Shown: positions 8,857 to 17,193 of the stretch, in pieces
Layout: the number at the start of each line of letters is the position of its first letter
How positions within the stretch are numbered: the stretch's first letter is position 1
Origin: Flavobacteriales bacterium
Lineage (GTDB): Bacteria; Bacteroidota; Bacteroidia; Flavobacteriales_F; PHOS-HE28
Length of the DNA: 64,000 bases
Assembly (NCBI GenBank): GCA_016717305.1
Contig: JADKFY010000001.1
Span: 496,001 to 560,000 of the forward strand
Reading direction: 5' to 3'
Notes under the pieces: model-generated
The model's database searches: none
What the model saw: only the letters and a program-made list of their open reading frames with translations
Told to the model about the DNA's origin: nothing
Made by a program: the position numbers and the translations under genes

Positions 8857-10104
8857 TTAGGGTGCGGCGATCGCATCTTCGTAAAGCATCAGCTCCTTCT
8901 CATTGTTGATGCTTATCCGCGGCACTTCATCGAACATGGTGACCTTGCCCGTTACGCATATTTTCTTGTTGAGCAGCCAAGTCTCCGGATCATAGCTGAA
9001 ATTCACGGTGTTGTTCTGCCAGATCGTGGCGTAGAAATCTTCGTCGGGATTGGCCGTATCGAAATTCAAATACACGGCCTTCGCCTTTACCGTGGTTCGC
9101 GAGCTTACCACTGTTCCGCATACGGTAACTGTCTTGCCAACGTGGTATTTCGCTTGTGTGCTGTTGAACATGCCTTTGGGCAAAGGTGCCTTCAATGGAG
9201 CTACTTCGCCTGCTTTTGGATCGTTGTCACTATACCAATTACTTGTGGTTGCCAAGGCTTCGATCCGGTCTTCGAGCGCATCATCCAGATCAGGGAAGAA
9301 GTCTATCCCGGTCAGCTTCTCCACACTATCAACGGGCACTGCGTAACTGATCACGGGATATTCTTGTTTCGCATTGCTCATCACGAATGCTATCGCCTTC
9401 GGTGCATCTCCGTCAAGGTCCGCATAGATCTTCCAGAAGTACTCCGGAATGCTCACCTCGTTCTTGCGATCGGCCTTCTGCATGGTGGGCAAGCCATCGC
9501 GCAATACCGGTCCGGTTGCCACGAAGACCCTGCGTTTGGTATGGTACACATAGCGGCGGCCCCAATCCTCCAGTTCGGCCCAACGCCCACGGTTCAGATC
9601 GGCCACTTGCGGACTTATGTTCGAATACAGATAGGTGCCTTGCAATGCGTCGAAATTCCAACGCATATCTGCACTGGGAACCATGTGCCCGCGATCGAAA
9701 CCACTGTACCAGTAATCCGCCGTAACTGCTGTTCCGGTCTTTACCAAGGGATCGGGAAGGAATGAATCGATCCGTGCCAAACGACCTTCGATCAGATCCG
9801 GTGTCGCAATGTGCGCCGTCCATTTCGGTTGTTCGTGCTTTTCGCTGTACACCAACATGTGTCCGGGATGAACGATCACCTCTTCGCCTTCAACCAACGC
9901 CGGTACGCCCCATTTCACCAGATCGCGCCGCACGATCGCCAGTTTCGCAGAATCGACGCGCGCTGTCATACTTACCTCTTTGGACTGAAGATCGGTGCGC
10001 TGTTGTTCAAGCAATTTCAGCTTGCTCTCCAGATCGGCTTGCGCAAATGTGGCTGCGGAAAAGAGCGTAGCCGCGAATAGTGTGAAGCAGTATTGTGTTC
10101 CCAT
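8857..10104 (-). CDS. Secreted DNA/RNA non-specific endonuclease with C-terminal OB-fold
   Basis: The product has 415 residues. A signal peptide ends near ATFAQ. A short coiled-coil-like segment (ESKLKLLEQQRTDLQSKE) follows, and then a NUC1-type beta-beta-alpha metal nuclease domain from about 70 to 290. The motif FDRGHMVPSADM supplies the catalytic His, and YLYSNISPQ plus the Asn-rich DLNRGRW supply the metal-binding Asn region. From about 310 onward (HVGKTVTVCGTV to KICVTGKV) there is an OB-fold nucleic-acid-binding domain. This type degrades DNA and RNA outside the cytoplasm, possibly for phosphate or nucleotide scavenging. A weaker TACATTTA promoter-like element lies just upstream, at 10112-10119. 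Confidence 0.85.
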   Translation of the reverse strand: MGTQYCFTLFAATLFSAATFAQADLESKLKLLEQQRTDLQSKEVSMTARVDSAKLAIVRRDLVKWGVPALVEGEEVIVHPGHMLVYSEKHEQPKWTAHIATPDLIEGRLARIDSFLPDPLVKTGTAVTADYWYSGFDRGHMVPSADMRWNFDALQGTYLYSNISPQVADLNRGRWAELEDWGRRYVYHTKRRVFVATGPVLRDGLPTMQKADRKNEVSIPEYFWKIYADLDGDAPKAIAFVMSNAKQEYPVISYAVPVDSVEKLTGIDFFPDLDDALEDRIEALATTSNWYSDNDPKAGEVAPLKAPLPKGMFNSTQAKYHVGKTVTVCGTVVSSRTTVKAKAVYLNFDTANPDEDFYATIWQNNTVNFSYDPETWLLNKKICVTGKVTMFDEVPRISINNEKELMLYEDAIAAP

Positions 10105-10129
10105 GGAAGGCTAAATGTAGCGGACTTGT

Positions 10130-11206
10130 TCAAAGCAACGTCGACAAGTCCTCCATTGCATCGTCCAAAAGCGTACCGTTGAACAAGATCTTGTTCGTCT
10201 TCCGGTGTCGCACTGCCGCCAAAGCGGCATTCAGATCAAGGTCGTTCTGGTTTTGCACAATGAAGAGACCCGTACTCCGATGAAGGCGTGCCAGATATTC
10301 TTGCTCATCCTGTCCCGGTGTCGGTATCACCAAGGCAGTTCGATCCAAGGCCACCAGGTCCATCAAGGTCGTGTATCCGCTACGCGAAATGATCAGCTCG
10401 GCATCACGCATCACGGCGCTTAGTTCTTTCCCCGAAAGGTGCGGCACAAAGCTCACGTTCCCTTGCTCCGCCAACCTTGTATCATCCGGCAAGCCACGGA
10501 CCAATAAGTGCATTCCTTCGATCCGTTGCAACGCTGGTAAAAGGATGTTCTCAAGTATTGTGCGCTGTGGCTCGGGACCGCTGATCACGGCCACGATGCG
10601 GTACTTCTTTTTCGGAACTGCTTGGGACGATCCATCATCGACCATCCTACTTGAAATGCCGATGTAGCGTGCATTCTTCGGTAAGTATTCTCCATGCGAG
10701 AGTTCACCGGCCAGGCCCGTAGCTTCGGGTTGGTCCATGATCCAGCACCGATCAAAGTGTGTTAGTTGCCGCAGGTTCAATTTGCGCAACGCACCTTGGG
10801 CAAATGGAGTGAATGGAAAGACTTGGTGGGTGATCACAATGCTGGGCAAGGACGAGCTGCGGATCCCGAAGCGTTGGTCGCTGATGACTGCATCCAGCTT
10901 CAGCTTTACCCGCGTGCGCTCGAATGCTGCATGTTCTTTTTGAACGCTACGCGCCATGGCTGGGAATTGCCGGGCCATGGTCCACAGCTGACTGGTTCCC
11001 TTTCCGTAATGAATGGCGAGGCCCGGGATGCGAACATTTTCCAATTCCGGGAACTCCGCCGAGAGCAATGTCAACGGACCGCCATCGGCACCGATCACGG
11101 GCACGGCACCGTGTTGCAAGAGCCTACGGATGATCGGTATACAACGGGTAGCGTGCCCCAAGCCCCAATCGAGCGGAGCCACTAAAATGCGCGCACCATT
11201 GAACAT
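10130..11206 (-). CDS. Family 28-like (MurG-fold) glycosyltransferase
   Basis: The product has 358 residues and a GT-B-type fold. It begins ILVAPLDWGLGHATRCIPI, the N-terminal glycine-rich loop of the MurG/UDP-GlcNAc 2-epimerase-like superfamily. A C-terminal nucleotide-sugar half follows, with VAVISGPEPQR, FVPHLSGKEL and ISRSGYTTLMDLVALDRTA (the donor-binding region). Proteins of this form are common in Bacteroidota and are annotated as UDP-N-acetylglucosamine transferase-like, with unknown acceptor. It is the next gene upstream of the nuclease on the same strand (25 bp gap), but a shared pathway is not evident. Confidence 0.8.
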   Translation of the reverse strand: MFNGARILVAPLDWGLGHATRCIPIIRRLLQHGAVPVIGADGGPLTLLSAEFPELENVRIPGLAIHYGKGTSQLWTMARQFPAMARSVQKEHAAFERTRVKLKLDAVISDQRFGIRSSSLPSIVITHQVFPFTPFAQGALRKLNLRQLTHFDRCWIMDQPEATGLAGELSHGEYLPKNARYIGISSRMVDDGSSQAVPKKKYRIVAVISGPEPQRTILENILLPALQRIEGMHLLVRGLPDDTRLAEQGNVSFVPHLSGKELSAVMRDAELIISRSGYTTLMDLVALDRTALVIPTPGQDEQEYLARLHRSTGLFIVQNQNDLDLNAALAAVRHRKTNKILFNGTLLDDAMEDLSTLL

Positions 11207-11342
11207 GTCGGTGGTAAAGGTCCGGAATGGAGCGTTAATTCTTCGTCCACGTTGAATGGATCCGTCCTACTCGTGAATTCGGACGCAGAGGAGAAACCAG
11301 AAGGATGAACGGATGCTGCATCCCAAAGTGTGGCGTCCTTCC

Positions 11343-11350
11343 TACTTTCG
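11343..11350 (+). promoter_or_regulatory. -7 promoter element TACTTTCG for trmB
   Basis: This is the TTCG variant of the Bacteroidota element. It ends 14 nt before the ATG at 11365 and supports that start over the in-frame ATG at 11305. Confidence 0.55.
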
Positions 11351-11364
11351 CGACCCTTTTAACA

Positions 11365-12054
11365 ATGGGCAAGAACAAGATCGCACGCTTCGAGGAGAAC
11401 CTCACCTTCTCCAATGTGGTGCAACCGACGTATACTGAGCTGGCACTGACCGGGCTTCCCTTGAAGGGAAAATGGAACAGTGATCAATTCCATCGTGATG
11501 CACCGCTCGTTCTTGAGCTTGGCTGTGGTGGCGGAGAGTACACAGTTGGTCTAGCGCAATTGGCACCCGAGAAGAATTATGTCGGCGTTGATATCAAAGG
11601 TGCAAGGCTTTGGCGTGGGGCCAAGTTCGCAAGGGAGCAAGGCTTGGAAAATGTTGCCTTTCTGCGTACACATGTAGATCATCTCCTGAAGTGTTTCGGA
11701 ACACACGAAGTGGACGAGATCTGGCTCACCTTCAGTGATCCGCAGATCGGAAAGGCCCGGAAAAGACTGACGAGTCCGCTCTTCCTGGCCCGCTACAAGG
11801 AAGTGCTGAAGCCGGGTGGCATTATCCACCTGAAGACCGACAGTCCGATCCTGTACGAGTACACACAGGAGCAGATCGCCGAATATGGCCTTCCTGTTTT
11901 CGAGCAAAGCGCTGACGTATACACCGATCTTGTGGATCGCGTTCCGGAAGAAGAGCAAGCTGTTTTGAACATTCGCACCTACTACGAAAAGCGGTGGTTG
12001 TCAGAGGGGCGTAAGATCCACTACGTTAGGTTCGGGGTCGAAGGGTTCAAGTGA
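11365..12054 (+). CDS. trmB: tRNA (guanine-N7)-methyltransferase
   Basis: The product has 229 residues. It methylates G46 of tRNA using S-adenosylmethionine. LVLELGCGGGEYTVGLA is the SAM-binding motif I. NYVGVDIKGARLWRGAK and VDEIWLTFSDPQIGKARKRL match the TrmB signature (typically DPWPKKRH; here DPQIGKARKR, as in other Bacteroidota). HLKTDSPILYEYT is the C-terminal active-site region. The start MGKNKIARFEEN agrees with the family start, so the frame's upstream 20 codons are not used. Confidence 0.92.
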   Translation: MGKNKIARFEENLTFSNVVQPTYTELALTGLPLKGKWNSDQFHRDAPLVLELGCGGGEYTVGLAQLAPEKNYVGVDIKGARLWRGAKFAREQGLENVAFLRTHVDHLLKCFGTHEVDEIWLTFSDPQIGKARKRLTSPLFLARYKEVLKPGGIIHLKTDSPILYEYTQEQIAEYGLPVFEQSADVYTDLVDRVPEEEQAVLNIRTYYEKRWLSEGRKIHYVRFGVEGFK

Positions 12055-12058
12055 TGGT

Positions 12059-12066
12059 TATATTTG
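12059..12066 (+). promoter_or_regulatory. -7 promoter element TATATTTG
   Basis: This is an exact TAnnTTTG match 18 nt before the ATG at 12085. Confidence 0.5.
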
Positions 12067-12084
12067 GAAACAGACTATCATAGA

Positions 12085-12741
12085 ATGAGAATGACCGAGA
12101 TTCATAAGTCGCTTGTTTGCGTTGCTTTTTCGGCGTGTTCTCTTTTGCCTTCTTCGGCACAGGATACGTTGACCTTTAAGAATGGAAATAAGGTCGCTGC
12201 GTTAGTGAATGAGATCCTTCCCACAGAGATCAGATACAAGAGGTTTGATAATCCCGATGGGCCGTTGTATACCGTGCTCAAGGACGAAGTGGTCCGGGTA
12301 AAGTATGGCAACGGGACATCGGAGGAGTTCGCGAGTGAAGCTCTTCGATCAGATGGTCATTCGCTTAGCACGTCTTCTGCTCCACTCCCGGAGAACCGTT
12401 CTTTCAAAGGAATAGTAGCGCGTGGAAACTGGGTGTACATTGAGGCGCGAAGTCCAGCTTCCGTGGATGGTGCGGCGTATTTGATCGAAGCAATTCAAGA
12501 TTGGAAGTATTGGAAGGTTGTTCCGAATAGTAAGGATGCGGACATGATCATCGAATTGAAGGTGGACAGTGATGAAGGTTTGGAAAAGTCCGCATTCGTA
12601 GAGGTAAAGGACAGAGAGAATAGACTGTTGAGCAAGTCTGTTTCCTATCGGTCGGGCACGGATGGATACAATGGATACAATGCTTATAGGGGTATTGCAA
12701 CGAAACTTGTAAATGAGTACTTCAAAAAAGAATTCCACTAA
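12085..12741 (+). CDS. Hypothetical secreted protein with KNG repeat domain
   Basis: The product has about 218 residues. The N-terminal ~25 residues form a signal peptide ending near PSSAQD. Next comes a ~55-residue beta domain beginning DTLTFKNGNKVAALVNEI and closing with VVRVKYGNGTSEEF. This unit (D.I..KNG..I.G.V.EI...I.YK..DN.DGP.Y.....DV..I.Y.NG) is common in Bacteroidota envelope proteins, and a diverged copy occurs in the disrupted gene at 18320-19213. The C-terminal ~110 residues resemble small periplasmic or surface domains with a YIEARSPA... start. The base composition is visibly lower in GC than the neighbours, perhaps from recent arrival or weak codon selection. Function unknown. 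Confidence 0.7.
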   Translation: MRMTEIHKSLVCVAFSACSLLPSSAQDTLTFKNGNKVAALVNEILPTEIRYKRFDNPDGPLYTVLKDEVVRVKYGNGTSEEFASEALRSDGHSLSTSSAPLPENRSFKGIVARGNWVYIEARSPASVDGAAYLIEAIQDWKYWKVVPNSKDADMIIELKVDSDEGLEKSAFVEVKDRENRLLSKSVSYRSGTDGYNGYNAYRGIATKLVNEYFKKEFH

Positions 12742-12761
12742 ACACTCGTTGCATGAGTTTC

Positions 12762-12769
12762 TAAATTTG
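12762..12769 (+). promoter_or_regulatory. -7 promoter element TAAATTTG
   Basis: This consensus match lies 78 nt before the ATG of the alkyltransferase-like gene, so that transcript may have a longer leader. Confidence 0.4.
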
Positions 12770-12847
12770 TAAGCGTTGTTGAAAGAAACTGATTCCGAAC
12801 TAGCCTCGTCTATTGGATCGTTGACCGTTTAGAGTCGCTCTTGTGGA

Positions 12848-13228
12848 ATGTCGAAATTGGAGAGAGCTAATTCATCACAGAAACGATTGAGAGGAAGTGA
12901 ACGCGACTTCTTTATCGATGTCATGGATGTGGTGCGGCAAGTGCCCAAGGGAAGGGTTACCAGTTACGGTGCGGTCGCGAAGTATCTGGGTGCCGCCCGA
13001 AGTGCCCGCATCGTTGGCTATTGCATGAACAACGCACATTCAGTGAAGCCCACGGTCCCTGCCCACCGTGTGGTGAACAGGATCGGGATGTTGACCGGCA
13101 AGCACCACTTCGAGACCCCTACACGCATGGAGGAATTGCTGAAGAAGGAAGGCATCAAGGTGAAGAAAGACCAGGTCCAGCAATTTCAGAAGCTCTTCTG
13201 GGATCCCGCGCTCGAATTGGCCTTGTGA
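12848..13228 (+). CDS. Alkyltransferase-like protein (MGMT family, no active-site Cys)
   Basis: The product has 126 residues. It matches the DNA-binding/catalytic domain of O6-methylguanine-DNA methyltransferase: VPKGRVTSYGAVAKYLG is the helix-turn-helix region with the tyrosine/arginine finger, and PAHRVVNRIGMLTG occupies the position of the active-site PCHRV. The cysteine that would accept the alkyl group is alanine. This makes it an alkyltransferase-like (ATL) protein, which in other bacteria binds O6-alkylguanine and hands it to nucleotide excision repair. The usual residue in ATLs is Trp, so Ala is a minor variant. A C-terminal basic helix follows. Confidence 0.85.
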   Translation: MSKLERANSSQKRLRGSERDFFIDVMDVVRQVPKGRVTSYGAVAKYLGAARSARIVGYCMNNAHSVKPTVPAHRVVNRIGMLTGKHHFETPTRMEELLKKEGIKVKKDQVQQFQKLFWDPALELAL

Positions 13229-13283
13229 TCCGAGAATTGAACCCGTTCCAACAGGATCGCACGATATTTGACGTTCTTATAGC

Positions 13284-13712
13284 ATGTCCAGCGCAAGTCC
13301 AAAGATCATCCGCGATGACGACAAAGTGAGGATGGAAGTGGACCTCCGTCGTTCACTGATCAGTATCGTCTGGCAGGGATATGTACCAAGTCCTGATTAC
13401 AGGGCTATTTTGCTCCAGGCCCTGGACCTGATCATCGTACACGGACTGAAGTCGTGGGTCTCCGACTCTACAAGGATGGGGGTGATATTGCGGAGCGATG
13501 AAAAGTGGACCTTGGATGTGTGCACTCCGATGCTCGTGAAAGGTGGCTTGCGGCGCGTGGCCATTGTTCGTAGCATGGATTTCTTCAGCCAGACGGCCTC
13601 GGAGAGAATGGTGGAGGCCACCACCGGCAAGGTGCCCTATGTCGTGGAGTTCTTCAACGATAAGGAGGCCGCTCTGGCTTGGTTGGCAAAGGAGTTGAAG
13701 GCCTTGGTTTGA
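13284..13712 (+). CDS. Hypothetical protein, SpoIIAA/STAS-like
   Basis: The product is a soluble protein of 142 residues with no signal peptide. Its pattern is a strand-rich start (KVRMEVDLRRSLISIVWQG), two amphipathic helices, a hydrophobic strand around RRVAIVRSMDFF, and a C-terminal aromatic helix ending WLAKELKAL. This matches the outline of SpoIIAA-like/STAS proteins that occur singly in many Bacteroidota. The family assignment is tentative. A GATATTTG promoter-like stretch lies 13 nt upstream. Confidence 0.6.
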   Translation: MSSASPKIIRDDDKVRMEVDLRRSLISIVWQGYVPSPDYRAILLQALDLIIVHGLKSWVSDSTRMGVILRSDEKWTLDVCTPMLVKGGLRRVAIVRSMDFFSQTASERMVEATTGKVPYVVEFFNDKEAALAWLAKELKALV

Positions 13713-13809
13713 AGTGCATATTCCACTTCCGGTCGAGATTGCTCCACGTATTTCCAGCTTGTATACACCGCACTACATCCGGTTGACAGCAGCTTTGCGG
13801 TATTGGGCC

Positions 13810-13817
13810 TAATTTTG
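13810..13817 (+). promoter_or_regulatory. -7 promoter element TAATTTTG for apbC
   Basis: The consensus match ends 16 nt before the ATG at 13834. Confidence 0.55.
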
Positions 13818-13833
13818 CGGTCCAATTGAACGA

Positions 13834-14937
13834 ATGAAGATCACTGAAGAAGCTGTAAGGAACGTATTGGCCAAGGTGATCGAACCGGACCTGAAGAAGG
13901 ATATCGTGACCTTGGACCTGGTGAGCGTCATTTCCGTGGATGCCGATCGGATCTCACTTTCCGTCCAGGTCAGCAACCCTGCCATGCACAGTCGTAAGCG
14001 CATGGAAGAGGCGGTCACGTTCCATTTGAAGCAAGCTTTTGGAGACGCCATCAACGTAAACGTGGATGTCAAGCCTTTATCCGGTGAACTTGGGAAATTG
14101 CGCAAAGTGCTGCCCGATGTGAAACATATTGTTGCCGTGGCAAGCGGCAAAGGCGGTGTTGGTAAAAGCACGATCACAGCGAACTTGGCGGTGGGCTTAG
14201 CGCGGCTTGGTTGGAAGGTGGGCCTTGTCGATGCCGATATCCATGGACCCAGCATGCCCATGATGTTGGATGTGATCCACGAGAAACCGTCCACGGTGGA
14301 ACGGAATGGGAAGCATTGGATCGTACCGGTGGAAAGCCACGGTGTTAAAATGCTGAGCATCGGTTTCTTTGCGGCGCAAGACCAAGCCATCGCATGGCGC
14401 GGACCCATGGCCAGCAAGGCGCTTGAACAACTTTTCAAGGATGCGGAATGGGGCGAACTTGATATCCTGCTGGTGGACCTTCCGCCCGGTACCGGCGACA
14501 TCCATCTTTCGTTGGTGCAAGCTATTCCGTTGACCGGTGCCGTGATCGTGAGCACCCCGCAGCCCGTGGCATTGGCCGATGCCCGTAAAGGAGTCGGCTT
14601 CTTCCGATTGCCCAGCGTTAACGTTCCGGTGCTCGGGATCGTGGAGAACATGGCCTGGTTCACACCTGCAGAATTGCCTGAGAACAAATACTACATCTTC
14701 GGCAGAGGTGGTGCGGCTGCGTTGGCCGAAGAATTGAAAGTGCCACTGCTCGGTGAAGTGCCCTTGATCCAAAGTATTCGCGAGGCGGGAGATGTGGGGA
14801 GACCGGCGGTATTGCAGAGCGACACGCCATCTGCGGCCCTGTTCAACGAACTTTGCATTGCGTTACAGAAGCGCTTACACGATCTTCAGCTGGATACCGC
14901 AGGGGGAAGTCGTCAACACGAACAAGCACATGCCTGA
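13834..14937 (+). CDS. apbC: Mrp/NBP35-family Fe-S cluster carrier ATPase
   Basis: The product has 367 residues. An N-terminal MIP18/DUF59-like domain covers residues 1-90 (EEAVRNVLAKVIEPDLKKD). The P-loop NTPase of the Mrp/Nbp35 family follows: VASGKGGVGKSTITANLA is the deviant Walker A with the signature lysine, DADIHGPSMP is switch I, and DLPPGTGDIHLS is Walker B. Members bind a [4Fe-4S] cluster at a dimer interface and pass it to apoproteins. The classical CxxC in the C-terminal third is not apparent (GIVENMAWFTPAELPENKYYIFG lacks it), which is also seen in some Bacteroidota members. Its stop lies 8 bp inside the following Nfu gene, implying coupling. Confidence 0.9.
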   Translation: MKITEEAVRNVLAKVIEPDLKKDIVTLDLVSVISVDADRISLSVQVSNPAMHSRKRMEEAVTFHLKQAFGDAINVNVDVKPLSGELGKLRKVLPDVKHIVAVASGKGGVGKSTITANLAVGLARLGWKVGLVDADIHGPSMPMMLDVIHEKPSTVERNGKHWIVPVESHGVKMLSIGFFAAQDQAIAWRGPMASKALEQLFKDAEWGELDILLVDLPPGTGDIHLSLVQAIPLTGAVIVSTPQPVALADARKGVGFFRLPSVNVPVLGIVENMAWFTPAELPENKYYIFGRGGAAALAEELKVPLLGEVPLIQSIREAGDVGRPAVLQSDTPSAALFNELCIALQKRLHDLQLDTAGGSRQHEQAHA

Positions 14938-15205
14938 GCCGCTTTTACCACAAGAATTGCTGGACTACACGCAACGTGTGCAAGAAGTGCTGGCGGACCT
15001 GCGCCCATTTTTGGAGGCGGATGGCGGCGATATCACTTTGGAAGAGATCACGATCGAAGGTGTTGCTCGGGTGCGCCTCCACGGTGCATGCCAAAGTTGT
15101 AGCATGAGCCCTATGACCATGCGGGCCGGCGTGCAGGAAGCCGTGAAGCGAGTTGCGCCAAGGATCGTTCGTGTGGAGGCGGTGAATATGACTATCGCTG
15201 TTTGA
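14930..15205 (+). CDS. NifU-like Fe-S scaffold protein
   Basis: The product has 91 residues. It is a stand-alone Nfu C-terminal domain: LRPFLEADGGDITLEEI, then HGACQSCSMSPMTM with the CxxC that binds a cluster, and a C-terminal strand. It acts as an Fe-S cluster carrier. The ATG at 14930 is chosen because the homologous domain starts within a few residues and because it overlaps the apbC stop. A much longer in-frame extension upstream is coding only in the apbC frame. The Mrp-Nfu pairing fits a joint role in cluster delivery. Confidence 0.9.
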   Translation: MPEPLLPQELLDYTQRVQEVLADLRPFLEADGGDITLEEITIEGVARVRLHGACQSCSMSPMTMRAGVQEAVKRVAPRIVRVEAVNMTIAV

Positions 15206-15294
15206 TGCTCCTGCACCCTAGTTAGCATGCGGTCGCTGGAATACCGGATCTACGCAGAGTGAGATCATCGGAATGCACAGCAAGACCCACCCCG

Positions 15295-15302
15295 TACCTT
15301 TG
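15295..15302 (+). promoter_or_regulatory. -7 promoter element TACCTTTG for the oxidoreductase operon
   Basis: This perfect consensus match ends 13 nt before the ATG at 15316. Confidence 0.6.
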
Positions 15303-15315
15303 CACCCGTTAATAA

Positions 15316-17193
15316 ATGACCACAACGCTTCAACCCAAGATCGTTGAACAGCGCCAAAACGTTGTCATCCTCTTCGCTGGCGACAGCGGCGATGGTATCC
15401 AATTGACCGGCAGCCAGTTCACCGACAACAATGCGCACTTCGGCAACGATGTGAGCACCTTTCCGAATTTCCCTGCCGAGATCCGTGCACCACAGGGCAC
15501 CTTGGCCGGTGTGAGCGGTTACCAATTGCAATTCGGTAGCGTGGAGTTGTTCACACCTGGTGATCAATGCGATGTGCTGGTGGTGATGAACGCCGCCGCG
15601 CTGAAAGCCAACATTGGGAAATTGAAACAAAGCGGGACGATCATTGCCAATAGCGATGGTTTCGATGCGAAGAACCTGAAACTTGCAGGCTATATCGATA
15701 AGGATGATCCGCTCACCAATGGTAGTTTGACGAACTATTCGCTGCACGCGATCGACATCACCAAAATGACTCGGAATGCCCTAGCGGAAACGACCCTGGG
15801 CATGAAGGAGAAGGACCGGTGCAAGAATATGTTCGTGCTCGGTTTCATCAATTGGATGTACAGCCGAGACCTGAAGAACACGGAGCTCTTCCTGACCTCC
15901 AAATTCGCGAAGAAACCGGATGTGTTGGATGCGAACAGGAAGGCGTTGTTGGCAGGTTACAACTACGGTGATACAAGCGAAACCTTCACCACACGTTTCG
16001 AGGTGTTGCCTGCGCCTATGCCAAAGGGTGAGTACAGGAGCATTACGGGGAACCAAGGCGCTGCCTTGGGGTTGATCGCCGCTGCGCAAAAGGCCGGGTT
16101 GGATCTGTTCTACGGGTCCTATCCCATTACGCCGGCAAGTGATATCCTGCACGAACTATCGCGCCACAAGAATTTCGGCGTCAAGACCTTTCAAGCCGAA
16201 GATGAGATCGCTGCTATCTGCTCGGCCATTGGTGCCAGTTACGGTGGCGGTCTTGGGGCAACAGCGAGCAGTGGGCCCGGTATTGCGTTGAAGGGCGAGG
16301 CCATGGGACTTGCGTTCATGTTGGAGATCCCGCTGGTGATCATCAATGTCCAACGCGGAGGGCCGAGTACCGGTCTACCCACCAAAACGGAACAGGCGGA
16401 TCTGTGGCAAGCTGTGCATGGAAGAAATGGCGAGGCACCGATCCCGGTCCTCGCCGCAAGCAGCCCAACGGATTGTTTTGAAGTGATGTACGAAGCCGTG
16501 CGTATCGCCGTGGAACACATGACACCAGTGATCTTCCTGAGTGACGGATACATCGCGAACGGTGCAGAACCATGGCGCTTCCCCAAGGCTGCGGACCTAA
16601 AGCCGATCACGCCTCCGTTCGCCACGCCGGAACTTGCAACCAAGAACGGTCCGGATGGAAAATTCCTGCCGTACGAACGCGATGCGAATGGCGTGCGACC
16701 TTGGGCGATCCCGGGCATGAAGGACCTGCAACATCGGATCGGTGGGATCGAGAAGCAGGACGGTACCGGCAACATCAGCTACGACCCGTTGAACCATGAG
16801 AAAATGGTGCGACTGCGCGCAGAGAAAGTGCGGAAAGTGGTGGAGAATGTCCCGCCCTTGGACCTCGCCAATGGAGTCGAAAGTGGCGAATTGCTCATAC
16901 TGGGATGGGGCAGTACCTACGGCGCGATCAGAACGGCGGTGAGTGCGTTGAATGATGAAGGCCATCAAATTGGACATGTGCATTTGCGCTACCTCTTCCC
17001 GTTCAGACAAGAGTTGGAAGGTATCCTTTCCCGATTCAAACGTGTGTTGATCCCTGAAATGAACGCTGGACAATTGCGCCAACTGATCCGGGCTGAGTAC
17101 CTGGTAGATGCACAAGGCCTTAACAAGATCCAAGGCATGCCATTCACCTCCGAGGAGATCAAGGCGGCTGCTCTGAAATTCCTTAAGAAATGA
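15316..17193 (+). CDS. korA: 2-oxoacid:ferredoxin oxidoreductase, alpha subunit
   Basis: The product has 625 residues and is a fused gamma-alpha subunit. The gamma domain (about 1-200) begins NVVILFAGDSGDGIQLTG, the Gly-rich loop. The pyruvate-ferredoxin oxidoreductase alpha domain (about 220-625) includes LFYGSYPITPASDILHELS and EAMGLAFMLEIPLVIINVQ. With the beta subunit it oxidatively decarboxylates a 2-oxoacid, most likely 2-oxoglutarate given the architecture, to acyl-CoA with reduction of ferredoxin. 2-Oxoisovalerate is an alternative. The stop overlaps the korB start by 4 bp. Confidence 0.88.
   Translation: MTTTLQPKIVEQRQNVVILFAGDSGDGIQLTGSQFTDNNAHFGNDVSTFPNFPAEIRAPQGTLAGVSGYQLQFGSVELFTPGDQCDVLVVMNAAALKANIGKLKQSGTIIANSDGFDAKNLKLAGYIDKDDPLTNGSLTNYSLHAIDITKMTRNALAETTLGMKEKDRCKNMFVLGFINWMYSRDLKNTELFLTSKFAKKPDVLDANRKALLAGYNYGDTSETFTTRFEVLPAPMPKGEYRSITGNQGAALGLIAAAQKAGLDLFYGSYPITPASDILHELSRHKNFGVKTFQAEDEIAAICSAIGASYGGGLGATASSGPGIALKGEAMGLAFMLEIPLVIINVQRGGPSTGLPTKTEQADLWQAVHGRNGEAPIPVLAASSPTDCFEVMYEAVRIAVEHMTPVIFLSDGYIANGAEPWRFPKAADLKPITPPFATPELATKNGPDGKFLPYERDANGVRPWAIPGMKDLQHRIGGIEKQDGTGNISYDPLNHEKMVRLRAEKVRKVVENVPPLDLANGVESGELLILGWGSTYGAIRTAVSALNDEGHQIGHVHLRYLFPFRQELEGILSRFKRVLIPEMNAGQLRQLIRAEYLVDAQGLNKIQGMPFTSEEIKAAALKFLKK

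Noticed and set aside
14792..14929. N-terminal extension of the Nfu-like frame
   Set aside because: It lies fully inside apbC in another frame and the residues do not match the family.
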